From positions 1 to 64,000 of the forward strand of contig OMWI01000001.1 in assembly GCA_900314715.1 (NCBI GenBank): a DNA stretch of 64,000 nt, given 5' to 3'. Positions 46,095 through 53,600 of this stretch are shown here, piece after piece; the stretch's first letter is position 1; each line of letters opens with the position of its first letter. The notes beneath the pieces were generated by a model, which was not told the origin of the DNA, made no database searches, and saw only the letters and a program-made list of their open reading frames with translations. The position numbers and the translations under genes were made by a program. This DNA comes from an uncultured Prevotellaceae bacterium (GTDB lineage: Bacteria; Bacteroidota; Bacteroidia; Bacteroidales; Bacteroidaceae).

Positions 46095-46715
46095 TTAATC
46101 TGGGAACAAACCGAAGAGATGAGCGTCTATCTTGTCGATGATGCTCGCAAAGTCCTTCGCATTGTGCTCAAAGTCGATGTCGTCAACGTCTATCACGAGC
46201 ACTTTCCCCTTGTATTTCTCGAAGATAAACTGGTCGTATCGCTTGTTCAAGTTGTCCAAATACTCCAAAGGCATCGTTTGTTCATAGTCACGACCGCGTT
46301 TTTGGATGTTTTTCACCAAGTGGGGAACGGTAGACTTCAAGTAAATCATCAAATCGGGATATTTCACCACTTGCGTCATCAACTCAAACAGTTCCATGTA
46401 AGTCTCGAAGTCACGATTCGAGAGATTGCCCATCTCCTTGTTGTTGGCGGTAAACACGTACACGCCTTCATAGATGGAACGGTCTTGGATGATGGTCTTC
46501 GTTTCTTGACTGATTTCCAACAGGTCGCGAAATCGTTGCTTGAGAAAGTACACTTCCAAGCAAAACGACCAACGGGGAATGTCCTTGTAGTAATCGTCTA
46601 AATAGGGATTATAGTCCACCGCCTCAAACTTAGCTTCCCATCCATAATGTTTGGCAAGCATGGTGGTGAGGGTGGTCTTTCCGCTTCCGATATTTCCGGC
46701 TATTGCAATATGCAT
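46095..46715 (-). CDS. Deoxynucleoside kinase B
   Basis: About 206 residues from MHIAIAGNIGSGKTTLT (ATG at 46713-46715). P-loop at 7-16, QDRSIYEGVYVF near residues 77-88 and KSTVPHLVKNIQKRGRDYE mirror gene A, with roughly half the residues identical by eye. Tandem arrangement with 46 nt between the genes suggests an operon and a heterodimer, as known for Lactobacillus dAK/dGK and dAK/dCK pairs. Confidence 0.88.
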   Translation of the reverse strand: MHIAIAGNIGSGKTTLTTMLAKHYGWEAKFEAVDYNPYLDDYYKDIPRWSFCLEVYFLKQRFRDLLEISQETKTIIQDRSIYEGVYVFTANNKEMGNLSNRDFETYMELFELMTQVVKYPDLMIYLKSTVPHLVKNIQKRGRDYEQTMPLEYLDNLNKRYDQFIFEKYKGKVLVIDVDDIDFEHNAKDFASIIDKIDAHLFGLFPD

Positions 46716-46824
46716 ATTGTTCAAGTTTAGGTTGCCACGAACGAATTTTGCCTTTTCGTGGTTGCTTATTGGTGCAAAGATATAAAAAAATGTGGGATTA
46801 TGTCCTACTTTCTACAATTTTTAA

Positions 46825-46832
46825 TAACTTTG
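46825..46832 (+). promoter_or_regulatory. -7 box upstream of the M15 peptidase gene
   Basis: TAACTTTG; the transcript would begin just before hairpin element copy 2 and carry it in the leader. Confidence 0.4.
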
Positions 46833-46852
46833 CAAGCGGGAAAAAGTAAATA

Positions 46853-46964
46853 GAAAGTTAGAGAGTTAGAAAGTTAGAAGCAAGAGATATGCTTTGTTTA
46901 TTAAAAATTTATTACTTAGCAAGACTAATCTCTTGCTTCTTGCTTCTTACTTTCTTGCTTCTCA
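46853..46964. repeat. GTTAGAAGCAAGA hairpin element, copy 2
   Basis: Left arm 46853-46890 and right arm 46921-46964 are complementary (GTTAGAAGCAAGAGATATGC against TCTCTTGCTTCTTGC). It ends 10 nt before the M15 peptidase ATG, so it may affect its translation. Confidence 0.85.
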
Positions 46965-46974
46965 ATATGTGCAC

Positions 46975-47694
46975 ATGAACAAAATATTATTATATATCGG
47001 ATTACTCCTTAGCGTGAGCCTGATGAGAGCTGACGTAAAGGACGAGATGCAATCGCTTCGGGAATGGAAAGCGGGAGCGGTGGTTTCCGACAAGGCAATA
47101 CAGTCGTTTGGCATTGACAATTGCTTTGGCGTGGATGTTATCAGCGATGCGGTTTTCGCTCGGATGAAAGGGAAATCATTCAAGGAGAATAGCAGGATTT
47201 CTCGTAACGACTTGCGCTATTTGCGCGTGTTGCATGTTGATAACAAAGGAGCAATAAACATCGGTGAAATGGTGTGTAATCAACAAATTGCCAACGATTT
47301 GGTAGCTATTTTCCGACAACTCTATGAGGCTCGATATCCTATTGAACGAATGGTGCTGATAGATGACTACCAAGCGGATGACGAGACTTCCATGCGAGCC
47401 AATAATACTTCGTGTTTCAATTATCGGCAAGTGCAGGGTTCCAACAAGTTGTCGAAACATGCGCAGGGTTTGGCGGTTGACATCAATACGCTTTACAATC
47501 CTTGCGTGAAACGGAAAGCCAACGGCACATTATCCGTTCAACCCTCTACGGCTAAGAAATATGTCAATCGGAATGCCCGTTTCCCCTATAAAATTGTGAA
47601 AGATGATTTGCTCTACCGCCTTTTCATCCAACATGGTTTCACGTGGGGTGGCTCCTGGCATTCCCTAAAAGATTATCAACATTTTGAGAAATGA
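46975..47694 (+). CDS. M15-family peptidoglycan peptidase
   Basis: 239 residues starting MNKILLYIGLLLSVSLMRAD (signal peptide); the longer in-frame extension is translation of the hairpin repeat. The zinc site of M15 peptidases appears as KHAQGLAVDIN (His162, Asp169) and the C-terminal DYQHFEK (His236). TWGGSWHSLKDYQHF is typical of the D-Ala-D-Ala / L-Ala-D-Glu carboxypeptidase-like (M15_4) group. Likely trims cell-wall peptides in the periplasm. Confidence 0.85.
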   Translation: MNKILLYIGLLLSVSLMRADVKDEMQSLREWKAGAVVSDKAIQSFGIDNCFGVDVISDAVFARMKGKSFKENSRISRNDLRYLRVLHVDNKGAINIGEMVCNQQIANDLVAIFRQLYEARYPIERMVLIDDYQADDETSMRANNTSCFNYRQVQGSNKLSKHAQGLAVDINTLYNPCVKRKANGTLSVQPSTAKKYVNRNARFPYKIVKDDLLYRLFIQHGFTWGGSWHSLKDYQHFEK

Positions 47695-47804
47695 GAAAGT
47701 TAGAAGCAAGAAAGTTAGAAGCAAGAGATATGCTTTGGCAGTTGATAAAGTCTTATCCAGCAAGACTATTCTCTTGCTTCTTGCTTCTTACTTTCTAACT
47801 TACT
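47694..47804. repeat. GTTAGAAGCAAGA hairpin element, copy 3
   Basis: Left arm with two 15-bp units (AGAAAGTTAGAAGCA) at 47694-47733, right arm 47761-47804. It starts on the last base of the M15 stop codon and ends 13 nt before the EamA gene. Confidence 0.85.
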
Positions 47805-47817
47805 AATAGTAAACATC

Positions 47818-48714
47818 ATGCAAAATCAGAAACTTAAAGGACATGCAGCCATCTTCTTGGCAAATACGATTTTCGGACTTGGTGTACCTGTCAGCAAGGC
47901 ATTGCTCGACTCATGGGTAACGCCAATGGGTTATATGGCTTCACGCAGCTTCTTCGCAGCCATTATCTTCTGGCTCATTGCTTGCTTTTTGCCAAAGGAA
48001 CATGTAGAACGAAAAGACCTGATGGTCATTTTGTTCGGTGGTTTGTTGGGATTTGTCATTTCACAATCGCTGACGGCATGGGCACTTGATTTCACTACGC
48101 CCGTTTACTTCTCGTTGATTGCCGCACTTACGCCCGTGGGTGTCATGCTTATGGCAGCCCTGTTTATCGGCGAGAAAATCACGTGGATCAAGGTGCTTGG
48201 CGTGATATTGGGTATTGTTGGCGCATTGCTCATGCTCGTAAAGGGCTGGCAAACAGGCGCAGGAAAGAATGACGTGTTGGGTATTTTCTTAGCCATTTTA
48301 AGCGTCCTCACATGGGCCATCTACCTCATCGTTACGCGTAAAGTATCGCAGAAATACAGTTCCGTAACCCAGATGAAATGGGTGTTTTTGATCTCTGCCA
48401 TCGTTACCGTACCTATTGCCATGCCTGAGTTTGGTGCACAGGCATTGTATTCATCTGCAGTCAATTGGGAAGGCATTGCCGAAATGGCATTCTTGGTTCT
48501 CGGTGCTACAGTATTAGGTTATTTCCTCATCCCCGTAGCGATGAAGACGCTCCACGCCACCACGGTCAGCATCTACACCAATTTGCAACCCATCGTTGCG
48601 TCAATGGTAGCCATCTTCGTAGGTCAAGATTTCCTCTCATGGGACAAGATAGTAGCCGCCGCCTTAGTATTACTCTCCGCCTATATCGTGACAAATGCGA
48701 CTGGGGAAAAGTGA
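47818..48714 (+). CDS. EamA/DMT-family metabolite exporter
   Basis: 298 residues, ten membrane helices in two homologous EamA halves (first ending near GALLMLVKGW, second starting GIFLAILSVLTWAIYLIV). Starts AIFLANTIFGLGVPVSKALLDSW. The DMT family exports amino acids, purines or other metabolites; the substrate cannot be read. The leader follows hairpin element copy 3. Confidence 0.88.
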   Translation: MQNQKLKGHAAIFLANTIFGLGVPVSKALLDSWVTPMGYMASRSFFAAIIFWLIACFLPKEHVERKDLMVILFGGLLGFVISQSLTAWALDFTTPVYFSLIAALTPVGVMLMAALFIGEKITWIKVLGVILGIVGALLMLVKGWQTGAGKNDVLGIFLAILSVLTWAIYLIVTRKVSQKYSSVTQMKWVFLISAIVTVPIAMPEFGAQALYSSAVNWEGIAEMAFLVLGATVLGYFLIPVAMKTLHATTVSIYTNLQPIVASMVAIFVGQDFLSWDKIVAAALVLLSAYIVTNATGEK

Positions 48715-48765
48715 TTTAAAATGAACTTTTTCAGTTATTTGATGATGTGTTCCAGAATAAATGAT

Positions 48766-48773
48766 TATCTTTG
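48766..48773 (+). promoter_or_regulatory. -7 box for small protein/GNAT pair 1
   Basis: TATCTTTG, 52 nt before the ATG at 48826. A GAAAGGAG Shine-Dalgarno-like run (48810-48818) precedes the start, unusual here. Confidence 0.45.
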
Positions 48774-48825
48774 CAACGACAATTCTAATCAATGAAAAAC
48801 AATAAAGAAAGAAAGGAGAACAATT

Positions 48826-48996
48826 ATGGCAACAAAACCATATCCATTCAAAGAAACACCTATATTGTTCGGTGAGGATGCCATCCGTTTTCAGAAGGAA
48901 ATAGAACACCCTGAAAGTGTTTCCAATAAGGAAAGGAAGGCACAAGAAGAGGCATACCAATACTTGAAAAGCATAGCAACGTTTCACATGCCATAA
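48826..48996 (+). CDS. Small antitoxin-like protein of GNAT pair 1
   Basis: 56 residues, starting MATKPYPFKETPILFGEDA, then a charged helical stretch (FQKEIEHPESVSNKERKAQ). It is 5 nt upstream of a GNAT gene. The KETPIL[FY]G[ED]DAxRF motif is shared with the small protein at 58847, which also precedes a GNAT gene. This order and size suit a type II antitoxin, though it shows no ribbon-helix-helix signature I can recognise. Confidence 0.78.
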   Translation: MATKPYPFKETPILFGEDAIRFQKEIEHPESVSNKERKAQEEAYQYLKSIATFHMP

Positions 48997-49001
48997 ATTC
49001 A

Positions 49002-49517
49002 ATGAGAAGATTTATAAGGATAGAGGATATCGATACCATCAAACCCATCCATTGTGGAGATAAAATGTTAGACGATTTCCTTCTTGATGATGCTCGTTAT
49101 TTTTATAACGAGTTCATAGCCAATACATTTGTTTTGGAGGATGATGTAGAAACAATTGCATATTTTAGTCTTCTAAATGATAAAGTGTCAAACACAATGA
49201 TACCGAAGAATCTATGGAGAAAACTACGAAATAAGTTGCCTCATGAAAAACATTTCAATAGTTATCCAGCGATTAAGATAGGTCGTCTCGCGGTTTCCAA
49301 AAAGTACCAAGGAGAGCATATTGGCTCTATGCTTGTTAGGTCTATTCGTGAAATGCTTCTTCGCAGGGCGTCTGTGGGTGCTTGTCGTTTCATCACCGTG
49401 GATGCACTCGTTGCCAAAAAATCATTTTATGAGAAAATAGGATTTCGATTGCTTCAAAATGAAATACCAAAAGATGCTGACACGGTGTTGATGTATTTCG
49501 ATCTCAAGGCATTTTAA
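49002..49517 (+). CDS. GNAT acetyltransferase (candidate toxin of pair 1)
   Basis: 171 residues. Acetyl-CoA loop in KIGRLAVSKKYQGEHIGSML (near residues 88-107), followed by CRFITVDALVAKKSFYEKIGF, the usual GNAT C-terminal half. The N-terminal CGDKMLDDFLLDDA and AYFSLLNDKVSN segments match the second copy at 59003. Known GNAT toxins (TacT, AtaT) acetylate aminoacyl-tRNA; here a toxin role is inferred from gene order. Confidence 0.85.
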   Translation: MRRFIRIEDIDTIKPIHCGDKMLDDFLLDDARYFYNEFIANTFVLEDDVETIAYFSLLNDKVSNTMIPKNLWRKLRNKLPHEKHFNSYPAIKIGRLAVSKKYQGEHIGSMLVRSIREMLLRRASVGACRFITVDALVAKKSFYEKIGFRLLQNEIPKDADTVLMYFDLKAF

Positions 49518-49533
49518 TTTTCAATCTTTTTCC

Positions 49534-49857
49534 CAAGACCTCCCGTTTTTTCATATAACTATCTTAGTAACAAGGCATTAGTATTTTCAAGACCTCATGT
49601 AACACCTCATGTAAGACCTCACCTAAGACCTCATGTAAGACCTCATGTTGGTGAAGGAGTAAGTTTGCGAAAAAAGGGTTTGATGAAGCAATTGTCTGAA
49701 GCACTCGAAATAAAAGAGCGCCAGAAGAATCAACAAAATAAAGTTAGCAAGACGGGAGGTTTTAGGTGAGGTCTTAGGTGAGGTGTTACATGAGGTCTTG
49801 AAAAATATAACCCATTGATAATATGATAATTAGCTTAAATTACGGGAGGTCTTGCGG
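49534..49857. repeat. 12-bp AAGACCTCAnnT arrays in inverted orientation
   Basis: Left: CAAGACCTCCCG (49534-49545) and five 12-bp units AAGACCTCATGT and variants (49588-49648). Right: complementary AGGTGAGGTCTT units (49753-49801) and ACGGGAGGTCTTG (49842-49854). About 100 bp of spacer between the inner arms. Whole block could fold into one long stem. The gap 49518-50631 contains no gene. Confidence 0.85.
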
Positions 49858-49973
49858 AAAATGAAGAATGTAGATTGAAGAATTATTGTTAGACAATTCA
49901 CAATTAGGCTCTTTTACTCACTAAACACTATACACTAAACACTAAACATTAACAAACCATAGGTTGAGATGAT

Positions 49974-50061
49974 GTAAACGATATGTTTGTGTGCTATAAA
50001 CGATACGTTTGTAATGCACAAATCAATAATTTGTAGTATATAAACCTATCGTTTCTAACCT
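49974..50061. repeat. Four-unit 22-bp tandem array (AAACGATAyGTTT core)
   Basis: Units start at 49974, 49996, 50018 and 50040; cores AAACGATATGTTT, AAACGATACGTTT, AAATCAATAATTT and AAACCTATCGTTT, each near-palindromic. Confidence 0.82.
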
Positions 50062-50123
50062 AATGTCTGTACTTTTCAATATTTGTTTAGTGTTTAGTGT
50101 CCAGTGTTTAGAGAAGGTTTGGT

Positions 50124-50301
50124 ATAACTTAACTCTGTATGGTGATAATAGCCTGATGTAGTCGGCTTTGCCGAGAAATCTGACAAATCCAATCAAATCT
50201 ATCAAATATTTGTTCGATTTGTAAAGATTTGAAGGATTTCTGCTCCGAAAGGAGCTCTCCCATAAGTTGTTAGGAACTTATCACCACATGGAGTAACTTA
50301 A
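50124..50301. other. Multi-hairpin module (possible structured RNA or mobile repeat)
   Basis: Closing arms 50124-50148 / 50278-50301; within them CGGCTTTGCCG, a larger stem 50185-50207 / 50217-50239 (AAATCC..AAATCT against AGATTT..GGATTT) and GCTCCGAAAGGAGC (50242-50255). The layout is cloverleaf-like. No known RNA family recognised. Confidence 0.5.
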
Positions 50302-50464
50302 TTGTGAATTTTTTATTGTGAATTGTAAATTCTTCATTTTCTCATAAATTGTAACATTTTGTTTAAAAATTGTATCTATTTTCATTATGTTGACTTTATC
50401 TATTATTCTTAATTATTATTATTCGTTAAAATAAATTAACTACATGGTATTTTAATATTAAAAA

Positions 50465-50496
50465 TTTGTTTGGTATTTAAATATTGTATAATTTTG
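50465..50496 (+). promoter_or_regulatory. Sigma-ABfr-type promoter of the 1672-residue protein
   Basis: TTTG (50465-50468), 20 bp, TAATTTTG (50489-50496). It leaves a leader of roughly 130 nt before the ATG. Confidence 0.6.
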
Positions 50497-50631
50497 CCGA
50501 TTGGAACGGTGTAATAGTGTCAACTAAATACCTACATGTATGATACCTTATATCTCTCGCGAAGCAAACTACGATTGAAATTGAATGATTAATTAATAAA
50601 ATATATTGTCTAATTTAAATTTTTTAACAAC

Positions 50632-53600
50632 ATGAAAAGATTACTATCTTTCTTGAGCCTCTTCATTATTGGATGGGGCTGTGCTTGGGGTCAAACTTAT
50701 CCCAAGACATGGGATTTCACTCAATCACAAAGTATTGACGGATTATCCATTGAATCATTCAATGGTGGAAGTTATGCTTTTGACGACTATGGATTGAGAA
50801 TCAATAGTGCGTGGACTAGGTATATAGAAATTACCATCCCGAATTTGACTTATGGAAATGTAGTGAAAATTACATTGTTTAATGAAAATCCGAACTCAAA
50901 TGATGGTAGTAAAGCCTGGTCTATTACAGGAAATGATATTGATACTCAATCAGGAAATGGAAAAACAGCAACAGGCGAAAAAACGGTGACTATACCAGCT
51001 TCCGTTGCTGGCTCCACAACGAGCGTTAAATTGATGCTGAATGGTTATAGCTCTAGCAATGCCATCGGTGTATCAAAGATTGAGGTCACCCGTTCTCAAA
51101 TTACGAATTGCACTTTTAATGCTGGTAATTTTACTGCAAGAGCAAATTTAAATAATTATGGAAGCGCAACTATTGAATGGGATTCCAATGACTGGGGAGG
51201 TAACGCGCGCCTTGGTTTTTTAACAGGGGCTAATGCCAATACTGCACTCCCCCTCCTTTGTGACGGCAATGCTAATAATTTGGGAGATTATTTTGAAGTG
51301 ACTTTCAGCCCCAACATTATGACTACAACGTTGGGTACCCAGACTGGATCAGTTGCCGTTGGAGGTGATTCAAATGGTAAAGGTCTAATGCTCAACCTCA
51401 CCAATATTCAAAAGTCTTCTCCCGGATCAACGACGATGACGGTGAAATATAAGGGAAGCCAGCAGTTTGAGCCTTTTGAAAAAACTTATACTATCTACAT
51501 AAAGGGTGACTATGCCACCCAGCCTCGTATCATCTGGGTAACTTCTTGGAACGACCATATTACTGCTGCCATGAACTCAAAGGGTGTAGTTACAGCTTCT
51601 GAGGCAGGAAATACCTTTAGTGGGCAAATTCTTGGAGATGTTTATGGAAGGAAATACTTAAAGGGAGGAGAAGGCTCTGTTCCTGATGATAACGTTATTA
51701 CTTATCATACAGATAATATTTTCTTGGGATATAACGATCATGCTAATTTCCATGCCATTCCACTTAAGGCAGGTGTAACAAATGAACAATTGGAGCAAGC
51801 AGGCTTAGTGAGAGTGCCATATATTAATGGCAACGATGAGCACTGGGCAATCTTAGGTATTACAGGTCACGCAGATGGAACAGACAATAATTATTGGAGA
51901 ACTTACCATCTCGGAAATTTGCTTTACCAAGCACCAAGCGGTCAAAGTGTCGCAAGCGCTTATACTAACCTCACTTATGAGATTTCTCCAAATGCGAGTG
52001 ACTGGACCTGTGTTACCAATACGGGTGGAAACAACAGTAGCGTTGGTGGACAAGGTGCGAAATCATATTATATCTACGCTGAGAGCATGCCGACAGACTC
52101 TGTAGGTGTAACTGCTAAGTTGCAATATGACGGTGGAACTGTTACTTCAACAACTTTCTTTAAGGTGATGAAGAAAAAATTCAAAATGTCTTTTGTACCT
52201 AAGGAAGGTCAGGTTGCAGAAAATAGATGGATTATGCCATACGTGAAATTCCCAGACTTGAAGCTTTCTGACTTCAAGAAAATTTGGGTGACAATTGATA
52301 ATGGTAATGTAGTTAATGTGAGTGATGCTGCATCTCTCTATGATGATGAATGGGGAAAGACAGGTGATGTTACCCAAATTCCTGAGTGGATAACGTGGAA
52401 ATGGAGCGATTACAAAAAAAATGAAAATGGTGATGATATTCCAGGAACACAATATCCTATTATTACGGGTATTCGCCCACAAGTTTGGGGTATAGCAGGA
52501 CAGGCTGGCAATTTTACAACCATTACAATTCACGTAGATAGTCCTGCATACTATGATACAGATGCAGACTGGAAGGTTACAGTTGTATCAGAGGATCAGA
52601 TGACATTCCACTTTGAAATGAATCACGATGATGAGCTGACATCTGATAACATTAAGACCATCACCATGGTGGAAGGCGACTTCATCTATATGCCAGGTAT
52701 CATTGGCAACCCCAATGGTAATGCACATTATTCAAGAAGCCACGATCAACAACAAAAAGCTGAAGGTAACGAATTCCGTGCATACGCGTATGGTATTAAA
52801 AATGGAGTGGTTGAAATGAACTGGGATCCTTATTTCTATGGTGAAGGTGTTGCCGACTATTTCTTTACTGGTAGCACGAATCCCAGTGCTGTTCCTGTAA
52901 AAGAAAATGGTAAATGGAAGCCAGATGAAGGAGGATTCTTCAGAATGATTCCAGGAGGTGGTTATAACACTTCAGTAAATAATGTAGTTTATCCTACGAT
53001 TATCTTCAAGGAAGTTGGTCTTGGTAATTATTACCGCAACGACTCTTTGATGATTTATGCACTCCATGCAACAAATGATTTTCCATGCTATCTATGGGCT
53101 CAAGACGCACAATCGGGATACGCATGTAAGCCTATCCGTATCAAAGTGGTACCGAGAACGATTGCCAATGAGACTGCAAGCCCCGAATGGACTCATCAAA
53201 GTTTAGAGAGGCAGAAGATGGAGGCTATGAAAGGAATGACTTATCCTTTCACATGGGATTTTGAACACATGGACTTAAGCGACCTTGCTGCTATCGCTCA
53301 AGATGCTACAAATGGAGGAAATGGAAACGGTGGTACCTATTGGCGCAGCCGTTGGGACCCAGATACAGATAAAGGTGAAACAGTACTTAGAACTCCGAAG
53401 ACTTATGAGAGAGATTACTATCAATACAATGGTGGATTTAATGCCGACCATGATGACAAAGACCTCAACGGAAATGTTGAAGTAAATAAAGTAGATGAAA
53501 TTTCTGGAGTTGATGAATTTGGTAATCCCATTATAGAAAAACGCAAAGTTTCTGGTATGCGCCAAAGGTGGTTCAAGGATATTACAGCTAACGGTAAATA

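Larger units (their letters stand above)
49861..50340. repeat. Concentric palindromes upstream of the 1672-residue protein
   Basis: Outer arms 49861-49907 and about 50299-50340 (ATGAAGAAT / AATTCTTCAT, AATTCACAATTA / TAATTGTGAATT). Inside lie the 7-bp ACTAAAC arms 49917-49954 and 50083-50113, enclosing the 22-bp array, and a second module 50124-50301 with closing arms ATAACTTAACTCTGTATGG and CCACATGGAGTAACTTA plus internal hairpins. Confidence 0.8.

Noticed and set aside
50242-50255. Simple terminator GCTCCGAAAGGAGC
   Set aside because: No T-run follows and no gene ends nearby; it is better seen as part of the larger folded module.
49534-50340. CRISPR array
   Set aside because: Units are 7-22 bp, contiguous or palindromic, without unique spacers of constant length, and no cas genes are nearby.
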